From: a virus
Direction: 5' to 3' (one strand)
Virus record (IMG/VR): IMGVR_UViG_3300035698_005679
Span: 1 to 36,284 of that record
DNA: 36,284 bases
The stretch's first letter is position 1. Every line of letters starts with the position of its first letter. Position numbers and translations under genes: made by a program. The notes beneath the pieces were generated by a model, which made no database searches, was not told the origin of the DNA, and was given only the letters and a program-made list of their open reading frames with translations. Positions 1 through 6,058 of the stretch are shown here, one piece after another.

Positions 1-174
1 CTTGCCGTAGACCGTCAGGCCGTCACTGACGGACACGTTTTTGCAGGAGGGGAACATGGTCTTGAACGCCGTCGCAATAGGGCAGTCTGCCGTATCGAGA
101 AATCCTTTGGATTTGGCGTAGTTGGCCGCGTCGAGCATCAACACAATAGTTTTTTGTTTGCGGAAGCGAGACAT
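1..174 (-). CDS. Unknown small protein, partial (runs off left edge)
   Basis: An open frame begins at ATG 174 and stays open for 58 codons to the window edge. AAAAGGA lies six bases before the ATG, a good ribosome site. The protein begins MSRFRKQKTIVLMLDAANYA and contains a hydrophobic stretch followed by D-A-A-N; I do not recognise a family. It is the last visible member of a minus-strand run of tiny genes, each preceded by a copy of the structured repeat (here 193-279). A longer overlapping frame at 23-322 reads through the repeat and is a shadow. Real gene likely; function unknown. Confidence 0.55.
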   Translation of the reverse strand, partial: MSRFRKQKTIVLMLDAANYAKSKGFLDTADCPIATAFKTMFPSCKNVSVSDGLTVYGK

Positions 175-192
175 AACAGGTCCTTTTGAGTA

Positions 193-279
193 GTGGGTGA
201 CTGGAAACCTGCCGACTAGGGCAGACCGCCGCCCTCCCACTTTGGGAGGCCGACAGTCTGGCCTGTGGGCAGACTAGGC
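193..279 (-). repeat. Structured intercistronic repeat, copy 1
   Basis: First of three copies (193-279, 503-589, 813-894) of an ~87-bp element. On the minus strand bases 222-238 and 244-260 form a 17-bp stem (one G/G mismatch, two G.T pairs) with a 5-base loop. A second short hairpin, CTGCC-CTAGTC-GGCAG, follows on the minus strand. No T-run follows, so it is not a classical terminator. It lies between the stop of the 274-483 gene and the ribosome site of the gene at 1-174, and its first bases supply that upstream gene's TAG stop. Confidence 0.85.
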
Positions 280-483
280 GGTCAACCAGGCCAGCGCCCA
301 AGCTCTCCGTTCTCCCGTCCAATGATATTGGACGTGGGCGACTAATGAGGCCTTGCCGTACGGAATGGCGAGCGTCATCATATTATTTTTGAGGTGGCGG
401 TCTGCAAGTATGCGCAGTATTACGCAGGGTGTGCAGTCGTAAACTTTGACCATCAGCACGCGTAGTTTTGCATCATCGTCCAT
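274..483 (-). CDS. Unknown small protein (69 aa)
   Basis: ATG at 483 follows TTGGAG with good spacing. The product starts MDDDAKLRVLMVKVYDCTP and ends WALAWLTA; the last codons and the TAG stop come from structured repeat copy 1. The ending resembles that of the neighbouring 584-796 product (WLVAWLA), as expected if both C-termini are partly encoded by, or adjacent to, the repeat. No known domain, signal peptide or catalytic motif is recognised. It belongs to the tandem small-gene cluster on the minus strand, a pattern typical of phage early or host-takeover regions; that role is inference only. Confidence 0.55.
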   Translation of the reverse strand: MDDDAKLRVLMVKVYDCTPCVILRILADRHLKNNMMTLAIPYGKASLVAHVQYHWTGERRAWALAWLTA

Positions 484-502
484 TTGACTTCTCCAATAGG
501 GG

Positions 503-589
503 GTGGGTGACTTGAAACCTACCTACTAGGGCAGGCCGCCGCCCTCCCACTTTGGGAGGCCGACAGTCTGGCCTAGGGGCAGACTAGGC
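503..589 (-). repeat. Structured intercistronic repeat, copy 2
   Basis: Second copy, nearly identical to copy 1 across 87 bp, including the shared GTGGGTGA edge. Differences bear on structure. In the small hairpin the closing T.G of copy 1 becomes C-G here, and a G-C pair becomes G.T, so the stem is kept; one pair in the basal part of the large stem is lost. It sits between the genes at 584-796 and 274-483 and supplies the TAG stop of the former. Confidence 0.85.
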
Positions 590-796
590 AAGCCAGGCGA
601 CTAGCCATGTGTGGAATTCCATTTGATATTCCTCACTTTCCTTCTCCATTTTATGAACGATGTGAATCGGTGCGATGGCGACCAACATTTTCCGCCAATG
701 GTGCGATAGTGCGGAGATATCGTTTCTAGTTTTAGCCTTGAAAATGTCTCCTACGATATCGCAGGCTTGACGAAACAACAATGTTTCACAATCCAT
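584..796 (-). CDS. Unknown small protein (70 aa)
   Basis: I place the start at ATG 796, preceded by TGGAG. An upstream in-frame start at 856 would lie inside repeat copy 3 and is rejected. The protein begins MDCETLLFRQACDIVGDIFK and is predicted helical, with basic and acidic residues interspersed and a hydrophobic WLVAWLA end. No family is recognised. The stop codon lies in repeat copy 2. It is the third gene of the minus-strand run of tiny genes. Confidence 0.55.
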   Translation of the reverse strand: MDCETLLFRQACDIVGDIFKAKTRNDISALSHHWRKMLVAIAPIHIVHKMEKESEEYQMEFHTWLVAWLA

Positions 797-812
797 TCTA
801 CTGCTCCAGAGG

Positions 813-894
813 AGTGATTGAAACCTGCCGACTAGGGCAGACCGCCGGCCTCCCACTTTGGGAGGCCGACAATCTGGCCTGGTGGAGGACTAGC
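813..894 (-). repeat. Structured intercistronic repeat, copy 3
   Basis: Third copy, slightly shorter at the downstream edge. In the large stem the G/G mismatch of copies 1 and 2 is a G-C pair here, and one basal C-G pair has become T.G. The loop and the flanking GCCCTAGT block are unchanged. It supplies the TAG stop of the 890-1093 gene and ends just before the ribosome site of the 584-796 gene. Sequence changes that keep pairing support an RNA structure rather than a DNA site. Confidence 0.8.
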
Positions 895-1093
895 CGATAA
901 TTCTTAAATTCCCTATCTTCGCTTGCGTATATGTTCTGGGCCCATCCTCAGTCAAACCGCTAATATACGGTTGAGAGGTTTTTCCAATCGGCTCATTACC
1001 GATTACGGAAACCAGCATGGTTCGTAGTTTCCCGTTGTACTCGCAAGCGATGATATCATCGACTCGAATCGTTTCAATTCCGACAATCGTCAT
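890..1093 (-). CDS. Unknown small protein (67 aa)
   Basis: ATG at 1093 follows AAGGAAAA. The product begins MTIVGIETIRVDDIIACEYN and alternates short hydrophobic strands with charged or glycine turns, which suggests a small beta-barrel (SH3-like) fold; that is inference from pattern only. Its stop lies in repeat copy 3. It is the first gene of the minus-strand cluster running to the left edge, downstream of the gene-free region at 1094-1762. Confidence 0.6.
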   Translation of the reverse strand: MTIVGIETIRVDDIIACEYNGKLRTMLVSVIGNEPIGKTSQPYISGLTEDGPRTYTQAKIGNLRIIG

Positions 1094-1222
1094 TGGAAAT
1101 TTTCCTTGAACTAGTGTGGTAAACTCGAAAATTTGTTTCTGCGTTCGTTGTCAGTCCTTTGTGAAATGTTGTTGAGAATGTTTTGCGGTTGCGTTGTGTG
1201 TTACTTACATCCCTCATTACTA

Positions 1223-1251
1223 ATAGTATTGGCGTATGCATCGCATTGCAA
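1223..1251 (-). promoter_or_regulatory. Weak sigma70-like promoter candidate
   Basis: On the minus strand TTGCAA (1246-1251) and TACTAT (1223-1228) are separated by 17 bases. Each matches the consensus box at four of six positions. It would drive the small-gene cluster starting at 1093, leaving a leader of about 120 bases. The match is modest and could be chance. Confidence 0.25.
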
Positions 1252-1393
1252 GTAGTCTGTTTAAAATATAGCGTGAGATTGTTGGGCGGATGCATCGTAA
1301 CTTGTGTGATACCAATAGGTTATATTGTTGGAAACTATTTTATTTTTTTCCGTTGAATTTTTGTTGAAAAGCCTGTCGGATACCTATTTGTCT

Positions 1394-1613
1394 GGCGAGC
1401 ACCTCCCTGTCTGGGCGGATACCTCCTTGTCTGGCGAGCACCTCCTTGTCTGGCGAGCACCTCCTTGTCTGGCGAGCACCTCCTTGTCAGGCGGATACCT
1501 CAGGGCTGGCGGATACCTCAGGGCTGGCGGAGGCCTCCTTGTCTGGCGGATACCTCCGCGGATACCTCCTTGTCTGGCGGATACCTCCTTGTCTGGCGGA
1601 TACCTCCTTGTCT
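1394..1613. repeat. Direct-repeat array, ~19-bp unit resembling the 16S rRNA 3' tail
   Basis: About eleven head-to-tail units (18-20 bp, one compound unit at 1545-1575), with degenerate flanking half-units. Two main flavours occur on the plus strand: GGCGGATACCTCCTTGTCT and GGCGAGCACCTCCTTGTCT. ACCTCCTT occurs exactly seven times (starting 1421, 1440, 1459, 1478, 1564, 1583, 1602) and GCCTCCTT once (1533). The minus strand therefore carries seven perfect AAGGAGGT Shine-Dalgarno cores. The unit aligns with the common bacterial 16S 3' end GGCTGGATCACCTCCTTTCT with only single-base gaps. There are no unique spacers, so this is not CRISPR. Confidence 0.9.
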
Positions 1614-1681
1614 GGCGAGAACATACGCCCGCGCGCGTAGCAATTATCATGCCAAACGTCGAATTCTTTGTTTTTTTGGCC

Positions 1682-1714
1682 GGGGGGTATGGCACCCCCC
1701 CAGACGGTGGGGGG
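1682..1714. other. Mutually exclusive G/C-tract hairpins
   Basis: A G6 tract (1682-1687), a C7 tract (1695-1701) and a G6 tract (1709-1714) are separated by 7-base spacers. The C tract can pair with either G tract but not both, giving two alternative hairpins. On the minus strand the second is followed by GGCC and an A-run, not a T-run, so it is not an intrinsic terminator in the direction of the flanking genes. It lies just after the GIY-YIG stop codon and before the repeat array. Confidence 0.5.
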
Positions 1715-1762
1715 TTCCTGCACAATTGATGCCCCCAATACTAAATGACACCCCTCCAACAA

Positions 1763-2479
1763 TCAAGCACCTTCACCCCCATCCCCCTTCTCTTTCCTCT
1801 CTTTTCGACTCACATAATCTGGGTGTCTAGAAATAGCTACGTATACCGCCGCATAATGTCGTTCCAAATCTAGCTCTTTAGTCACCTTTAAGACAGAGCC
1901 AGTCTCTTTCCATTTGCGGACCAATTCCTCCTGCCTATCTTGAAACATCAACACGTTAAAACGAACCCTCTCATCCCTTATAGCAGAAAAGGCCGGGGTC
2001 ATATTATATGTATTTGCCCAGCCCCTAATTTTTTCATGCTCAAACCTTAGTAGCTCATGCTCTTCACAATAATATAAAGCGCCCCATAGAAAATTTTCTT
2101 TATGTTCGTTCCAGTCTTGTTGTAAGACGGGATTCGTATGAGAGCCAGATGTCAAACAGGAATGGTGATGTGTAAATCTACTAGAGATATCGTAAGACGA
2201 CCCAATATAGGTCATATTCTTTTTCTGATTATAGATTCCATAAACCCCGCACCCCTCAATCTCCCTATAGTCTACGGACACCTTCAAGAAATATCGCTTA
2301 ACAAGCCCCAACTTCTTTGCCTGCCTGAGTACTGTCGACAGACTCTTCCCCAGGTGTTCCACCAACTCCGCATTCGGCCTCACAGCAAAATGCTCAGTCA
2401 GATAGTCAAGTTGACTCTCATCCCACCCATTCGCCCGCTCTCTCTTTTTTCTATCTTTCGAACCCTTATGTCTACCCAT
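1763..2479 (-). CDS. GIY-YIG homing endonuclease
   Basis: A free-standing site-specific endonuclease of 238 aa. The N-terminal ~60 residues hold a helix-turn-helix DNA-binding segment of the type common in phage homing enzymes (W-D-E-S-Q-L ... P-N-A-E-L ... LGKS ... KKLGL). The nuclease core has GIY at residues 81-83, YIG at 91-93 followed by SS, a conserved Arg at 101, and a Glu-containing LLRFEHEKI segment that carries the metal-binding Glu. The C-terminus is basic with another likely helix-turn-helix. I chose ATG 2479, preceded by AAAGAGG; the longer frame to 2563 overlaps a terminator. No intron boundary is seen around it, so it appears to be an independent mobile gene inserted downstream of the NAMPT operon. 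Confidence 0.9.
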   Translation of the reverse strand: MGRHKGSKDRKKRERANGWDESQLDYLTEHFAVRPNAELVEHLGKSLSTVLRQAKKLGLVKRYFLKVSVDYREIEGCGVYGIYNQKKNMTYIGSSYDISSRFTHHHSCLTSGSHTNPVLQQDWNEHKENFLWGALYYCEEHELLRFEHEKIRGWANTYNMTPAFSAIRDERVRFNVLMFQDRQEELVRKWKETGSVLKVTKELDLERHYAAVYVAISRHPDYVSRKERKEKGDGGEGA

Positions 2480-2537
2480 TTTTGTTGCCTCTTTCTGCCA
2501 ACATTTTCTTCTGCCTGACGAATTGAAATTTAAAACG

Positions 2538-2567
2538 AAAAAAGGGGATAGGCTTTTGCCCACCCCC
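2538..2567 (-). terminator. Rho-independent terminator of the NAMPT operon
   Basis: On the minus strand GGGGGTGGGC (2558-2567) pairs with GCCTATCCCC (2544-2553) over 10 bp, with two G.T pairs and an AAAA loop, followed directly by six T (2538-2543). It ends the minus-strand transcript after the DUF2784-like gene and separates it from the GIY-YIG gene. Confidence 0.9.
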
Positions 2568-2638
2568 TGAATACTAGACTTAACCGCTCTAGCTGCGAAG
2601 ATTTTAAATCACCCCCTTTCAAGAAATTTGTCGAAAAA

Positions 2639-2956
2639 TCACGCTTTCCTCCTTTTCTTTAGGGGTTTAATTAGATAGTGGCCGATGAATCCTTTTACCT
2701 TCGGTAGGCCCAACTTCTCTCTATATACGTTTTCCAACTCTGTTATGGGGCACTTATCCCATTTCCAGCCCAACCTCACAATGAAGGAGATTAGGGGGGT
2801 TGCCAGGCAGATTCCCATAAGGATGGAATAGGGGCCTGGTTGTAACAGATAAAAATAGAAGGGGAGAGTTATGAGGGCCGGTATGGCAAGTCCATTAACG
2901 ACAATCAGTAGGATATGAAACCAGACGATAACCAATAAGATGAGTTTATCAATCAT
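2639..2956 (-). CDS. Small membrane protein, DUF2784-like
   Basis: A 105-aa membrane protein. Hydrophobic segments at about residues 3-22, 25-40 and 45-61 suggest three membrane spans. The C-terminal half carries the hallmarks of DUF2784: a tryptophan-containing stretch, then C-P-I-T-x-L-E-N, then a F-I-x-H-Y-L block. The family's molecular role is not known. I start at ATG 2956, eight bases after AAGGAG; a GTG three codons upstream is too close to that site. It follows the NAMPT gene after a gap that holds a GGTGTATGAT promoter-like motif, so it may be transcribed both from the operon promoter and independently. It could alter the host envelope, but that is inference. Confidence 0.7.
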   Translation of the reverse strand: MIDKLILLVIVWFHILLIVVNGLAIPALITLPFYFYLLQPGPYSILMGICLATPLISFIVRLGWKWDKCPITELENVYREKLGLPKVKGFIGHYLIKPLKKRRKA

Positions 2957-3010
2957 AGGGGCCACTCCTTTTCGTTTAGTTTGAAATTGTTTGGGAACTT
3001 ACTCCACCAT

Positions 3011-3020
3011 ATCATACACC
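3011..3020 (-). promoter_or_regulatory. Phage promoter-like motif GGTGTATGAT
   Basis: The minus strand reads GGTGTATGAT in the gap between the NAMPT stop and the DUF2784-like start (about 55 bases from the ATG). It differs by one base from the GGTGTATAAT motif found before tail and head genes on the plus strand. No TTGACA-like box lies upstream. Confidence 0.45.
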
Positions 3021-3033
3021 ATTTCAATACCGT

Positions 3034-4848
3034 CTAGGACCTCCGAGTTAAGGTGAGGTTGGCTCTTGTTCTGATTGAGTCAAGACTATGGTTCCTTTTA
3101 AGGCGTCCGTTTAGGAAGACGGTTTCTAGTTCGTCGGGAATATCGTTATTTATGTAGCTGTCACGAACAGTAATATAGGAGGGGCCATGAGACCCGGTCG
3201 TTTTTTCTAGTTTGAGGCGACCCTTTTTGCTGGCTTTGTCGGGGGCATCAACAGGGTCTTTATAAACGTCTTTCCAGCCGTACTCCCTTTCAATGGAGCT
3301 ACACTTGAAGGCGAACTTCAAGGTGTCCCTATCTAGTTTTTGTAGGAGCCCACCGCCGCTACCGAAGGCAATGTTCTCAGCAGACCATCCGAAGGACTTC
3401 ATCCTCTTAAGGATTACCTCTATCATTTCGATGTCGATTCCGTCGCCCTGAATGAGGCGGACTTTTGGGTTTAGAATCTTGTGGCCGCTTGAAGTGATAG
3501 TTCCGCCGAAAGCCTTCCAGAGGATTGAAAGGCATTTTAATACTACTTCTGGGGGGTCCCCACTGTCAGGGCGAATGACGGTGACGCCCTCCCTCTCTAA
3601 TACTTGGTCCCTCAAGACTCCGCCCCACATATTCCTGCAGGCATCATAAATATCATAGCTGTCGCTTACACAGGCAATCGTACCAGTCGGATATTCGTCG
3701 AGCATATTCTGCATGGCGTCAACTTCGTGTTGTCTACCCCAACTAGTAATAGTGGAGTGTTCGGAGGCGGGAATCGAAAAGCCCGCCATCTCACAACCAT
3801 AGTAGTCCTTAGCAAACTCTAATGCCTCCATAGTATCGGTGCCTCGGAAATTAACTAGGTGGGCGCAACCTCCAAGTCCCGCCGTCTCATCGCTAGAGAC
3901 TCCCCTATATCCAAAGTCGTGAAGTTTAAAGTCTAGGCCCTCCATATCCCCTTCTGTCTCTCCCATATATCTCAAAATAATCTTCTTCATTTCGCGAGAC
4001 TGAGTACAAACAGTTGTAGGATACCAGACCTTAACAAGTAGGGTCTCTAGGAGGTTGGGCAGCCAAAAACAGCGGTCGTCTGTATTCTCGATGGTCATGA
4101 GGGCGTTTTTAGTAGGAACGACCGTACCCTCTGGAACCGCCCTAATATGTACGGGCAGTCTCCCCTCATAGGTATCCAGAATATATTCCCAGCCCTTCCT
4201 ATTAAAGGAGCCCTTGCCCATGTGCAATTCTATACGCTCCTCAGCATAGTCTATTTTTTCCTGCGTAACGACCTTCCCCTCCAAATATTTCTTCAGGTAG
4301 TATTGGAGACCGAAGAAGGTGGTCGTATTCCATTTTCCACCACGGCTCTCAAAGTAGGAGTGGATTTTCTTCGTATCCTTAGGATATTGCTTCCAGTGGG
4401 ACTCTTTATAGCTGTCGGTCTTTAGAATAATGTTGTGAGACATATTGTGTGAGTTCCTTGGAAAAAAGTCTGTTTTCTCTTTCTTTTTCCATGCTACTAG
4501 TTTATCAAGCTCATTCAGAGCCCTATCAAAATCATCTCTACCGTTTTTCTGGGGCTGGACGGAAATCGCCCTATCGTCAAAATAGGCGGTCGCCTCAGGT
4601 TTACATCCCTCAGTGAAAATCCTATCATAGGGAAGGTCATGCTCTTGCATGTATTGCTCCATCTTCTTATGGGCCGTCTCCGTACTTGGCCTACACGAAT
4701 AAATAAGGATGAAGTAGCCCCTCTCTCTTAGGGCTTCCAAAAACTCCCTGGCCCCTTCAAGAGGAGCCCCCATATTATAGGGCCCAGTCCACTTATAGTA
4801 CTTGGAGATTGTCCCATCAAAGTCAACCGCCACCGTTCGCTTGCTCAT
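3034..4848 (-). CDS. HAD-like domain fused to nicotinamide phosphoribosyltransferase (NAMPT)
   Basis: A 604-aa two-domain protein. Residues 1 to ~115 are a HAD-type phosphatase fold: nucleophile motif D9-F-D11-G-T, motif II Ser51 with C-R following, Lys83, and acidic D91-D92. Residues 136-604 match full-length NAMPT, which makes nicotinamide mononucleotide from nicotinamide and PRPP in NAD salvage. Visible hallmarks are KTDSYK, YFESRGG, D-F-G-Y-R315-G, F-R-G-T-D338, S-E-H364 (the catalytic His), V-I-R426-P-D-S-G and Q-G-D-G-I-D, equivalent to the nicotinamide- and PRPP-contacting residues of human NAMPT. A Met at 136 (ATG 4443) has AAGGA upstream, so NAMPT alone may also be made. Phage NAMPT-family enzymes are known to rebuild NAD during infection, including against NAD-depleting defences; some relatives use ADP-ribose pyrophosphate instead of PRPP, which sequence reading cannot settle. 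The start overlaps the upstream stop by four bases. Confidence 0.93.
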   Translation of the reverse strand: MSKRTVAVDFDGTISKYYKWTGPYNMGAPLEGAREFLEALRERGYFILIYSCRPSTETAHKKMEQYMQEHDLPYDRIFTEGCKPEATAYFDDRAISVQPQKNGRDDFDRALNELDKLVAWKKKEKTDFFPRNSHNMSHNIILKTDSYKESHWKQYPKDTKKIHSYFESRGGKWNTTTFFGLQYYLKKYLEGKVVTQEKIDYAEERIELHMGKGSFNRKGWEYILDTYEGRLPVHIRAVPEGTVVPTKNALMTIENTDDRCFWLPNLLETLLVKVWYPTTVCTQSREMKKIILRYMGETEGDMEGLDFKLHDFGYRGVSSDETAGLGGCAHLVNFRGTDTMEALEFAKDYYGCEMAGFSIPASEHSTITSWGRQHEVDAMQNMLDEYPTGTIACVSDSYDIYDACRNMWGGVLRDQVLEREGVTVIRPDSGDPPEVVLKCLSILWKAFGGTITSSGHKILNPKVRLIQGDGIDIEMIEVILKRMKSFGWSAENIAFGSGGGLLQKLDRDTLKFAFKCSSIEREYGWKDVYKDPVDAPDKASKKGRLKLEKTTGSHGPSYITVRDSYINNDIPDELETVFLNGRLKRNHSLDSIRTRANLTLTRRS

Positions 4849-5069
4849 TCTTTAATCGCCCTATCGTCCTGGGTAGTAAAATAATTCTGTAACCTAACAT
4901 TATTAAATAGGTAGGGGTCCCTAAACAAAACACTACACCCCTTACAAGAGTGCTGCTTACCAACAAACACAAAGCCGCCCCCCTCTTTCAAGACCTTCTC
5001 AGACCTCACAGTCTCATAGCGAACGTCCAGACAGACAGGACACTGCCACGTTATTTCGCCCTTACCCAT
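4845..5069 (-). CDS. Zinc-ribbon-like small protein
   Basis: A 74-aa protein with two CxxC pairs, C10/C13 and C42/C45, about 28 residues apart: the spacing of a zinc ribbon. The remainder is unremarkable (MGKGEITWQCPVC at the start, acidic end). Its TGA overlaps the ATG of the HAD-NAMPT gene (ATGA), so the two are probably translationally coupled. It is the first gene of the minus-strand operon, about 90 bases from a strong promoter. Its ribosome site is weak (AAGAAAT). The substrate or partner is unknown; a structural zinc protein or regulator fits. Confidence 0.65.
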   Translation of the reverse strand: MGKGEITWQCPVCLDVRYETVRSEKVLKEGGGFVFVGKQHSCKGCSVLFRDPYLFNNVRLQNYFTTQDDRAIKE

Positions 5070-5127
5070 AGTACATATTTCTTTTCTGCATAACTTTTTC
5101 TAGTTTATTTCAACTAAAATAGCTATA

Positions 5128-5156
5128 TTGGTGTAGTTGGTACGACATTCTATACT
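5128..5156 (+). promoter_or_regulatory. Candidate plus-strand promoter of the rightward operon
   Basis: TTGGTG (5128-5133) and TATACT (5151-5156) are 17 bases apart. The -10 box matches five of six consensus bases, the -35 box three. It would start RNA near 5163 and drive the plus-strand genes from 5229. It faces the minus-strand promoter at 5167-5197, so the two may interfere. Confidence 0.4.
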
Positions 5157-5166
5157 CTCACTGTGT

Positions 5167-5197
5167 ATTATAGTAATAGATATTTAGGTTTTGTCAA
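5167..5197 (-). promoter_or_regulatory. Strong sigma70-type promoter for the NAMPT operon
   Basis: On the minus strand a perfect TTGACA (5192-5197) and a perfect TATAAT (5167-5172) are separated by 19 bases; an overlapping TACTAT gives a 16-base spacer. Both boxes being consensus makes this the clearest host-type promoter in the window. It reads into the zinc-ribbon, HAD-NAMPT and DUF2784-like genes, consistent with early expression by host RNA polymerase. Confidence 0.75.
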
Positions 5198-5228
5198 GGG
5201 GTTGTCTTTTAAAAAGGGAAAAATAATT

Positions 5229-5402
5229 ATGGCAGATAGTAAAGTTAATAAGGGGACTGGTGTTGCTAGTCAGCTCATAGTGCAGGCTCGCGAGAGTCTT
5301 CAAGCTAGTATCAATGAGGACCTGAGGAAACCTGACCCCAGCTATAGTCAGGCTAAAGCTGCCCTAGAAGAAGATGAGAATTCTAATTCAGACGGACCAT
5401 AA
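5229..5402 (+). CDS. Unknown small acidic protein (57 aa)
   Basis: First gene of the rightward operon. I place the start at ATG 5229 after AAGGGA; a GTG-start extension to 5163 would overlap the promoter region and is rejected. The protein (MADSKVNKGTGVASQLIVQA...) is short, helical in the middle and acidic at the end (EEDENSNSD). No family recognised. It is followed after 14 bases by the sigma-like gene. Confidence 0.6.
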   Translation: MADSKVNKGTGVASQLIVQARESLQASINEDLRKPDPSYSQAKAALEEDENSNSDGP

Positions 5403-5416
5403 AGTAGGAAGTTATA

Positions 5417-6058
5417 ATGAAGACTCCAGAGGGGATGACAGAGCAGGAGGTACTTGACATAATTGATAATATTGCGAATCGCCTGGCTTACAAGTTTAAG
5501 TTTGGTTACCACACTGTGGAAGACATGAAGCAGCAGGCCAGGCTATATGCTTTACAAAAAATAGATAAGTATGATGGGAAAAGACCACTTGAGAATTTTC
5601 TGTGGACCTGTGTTCGAAACCTGTTGTTCAACAATAAGAGGGACAACTATGAGAGGCCAGACCTCCCATGTTTGAATTGTCCACTAAACGCCCACGACCC
5701 ATATTGCGATAAGTCAACTAGCGGGTGTCTGGATTTTGCAGACAAAGCTAGTTGCGAACTATACGCCAAGTGGATGAAGAGAAATTCAGCCAAGAAGAAT
5801 TTGATGGCCCCTATTACATTTGGTAATGTGGTAGATGAAAAAGAAGACGGTATGAAGACCAGCGTTGAACTAGATAAGCAGTTGGATTTGAAGACCTTCT
5901 TTGAGATAATAGAGGAAGACATTCCATTAGAATTTAAGGCCGACCTGATTAGGTTGAAACACGAAATTAGTATCCCAAAGATTCGCAGAGAAAAGGTTTA
6001 TAGGGCCGTGAGGGCTATTTTAGAAGAGAGGGGACTCAATGAGCCGGAAGCGTGGTAA
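5417..6058 (+). CDS. Sigma-factor-like protein (sigma70 region 2 type)
   Basis: A 213-aa protein whose residues ~12-78 have the pattern of sigma70 region 2: I-A-N-R-L-A-Y-K-F, a V-E-D-M-K-Q-Q-A-R helix, then Y-D-G-K-R-P-L-E-N-F-L-W-T-C-V-R-N-L-L. This arrangement is shared by distant phage late sigma factors such as T4 gp55. Five cysteines at about 85, 88, 97, 104 and 113 follow and may bind zinc. A basic C-terminal helix (IPKIRREKVYRAVRAIL) could be a small region-4 substitute. It would direct host RNA polymerase to phage promoters, and the GGTGTATAAT motif upstream of structural genes is a natural candidate target. Assignment rests on pattern, not alignment. Confidence 0.65.
   Translation: MKTPEGMTEQEVLDIIDNIANRLAYKFKFGYHTVEDMKQQARLYALQKIDKYDGKRPLENFLWTCVRNLLFNNKRDNYERPDLPCLNCPLNAHDPYCDKSTSGCLDFADKASCELYAKWMKRNSAKKNLMAPITFGNVVDEKEDGMKTSVELDKQLDLKTFFEIIEEDIPLEFKADLIRLKHEISIPKIRREKVYRAVRAILEERGLNEPEAW

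Larger units (their letters stand above)
1094..1762. other. Long gene-free region with repeat array and hairpins
   Basis: No convincing gene is present. From left to right it holds a weak minus-strand promoter candidate (1223-1251), a T-rich, low-GC stretch (about 1318-1375), a direct-repeat array (1394-1613), a GC-rich spot (1628-1640), and paired G/C tracts (1682-1714). Frames open across 1325-1830 on both strands translate only the repeat unit, whose 19-base length breaks frame, and are not genes. A direct-repeat array next to a T-rich block is also what an iteron-type replication origin looks like, so an origin is one reading. Confidence 0.6.

Noticed and set aside
193-279. Rho-independent terminator reading of the structured repeat
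   Set aside because: Stable stem but no following T-run in either direction that would fit, and a gene begins directly after it.
23-322. 99-codon minus-strand frame
   Set aside because: It runs through the structured repeat and lies antiphase to two better genes with good ribosome sites.
193-894. tRNA-like or tRNA genes in the structured repeats
   Set aside because: No acceptor stem, anticodon arm or T-loop consensus; two hairpins only. No tRNA gene was recognised elsewhere in the window.
1074-1295. 73-codon minus-strand frame upstream of the 890-1093 gene
   Set aside because: No ribosome site, low-complexity translation, and overlap with a better start at 1093.
1376-1620. CRISPR array
   Set aside because: Units are contiguous ~19-bp direct repeats without unique spacers, and no cas gene is present.
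1325-1830. Several overlapping open frames on both strands (61-134 codons)
   Set aside because: They translate the repeat unit in different frames; the 19-base period breaks frame and no ribosome site fits.
1763-2479. Group I intron around the GIY-YIG gene
   Set aside because: No split host gene flanks it and no catalytic intron core was recognised; a free-standing homing gene fits better.
5163-5228. GTG-start extension of the small gene at 5229
   Set aside because: It overlaps promoter elements and the ATG at 5229 has a proper ribosome site.
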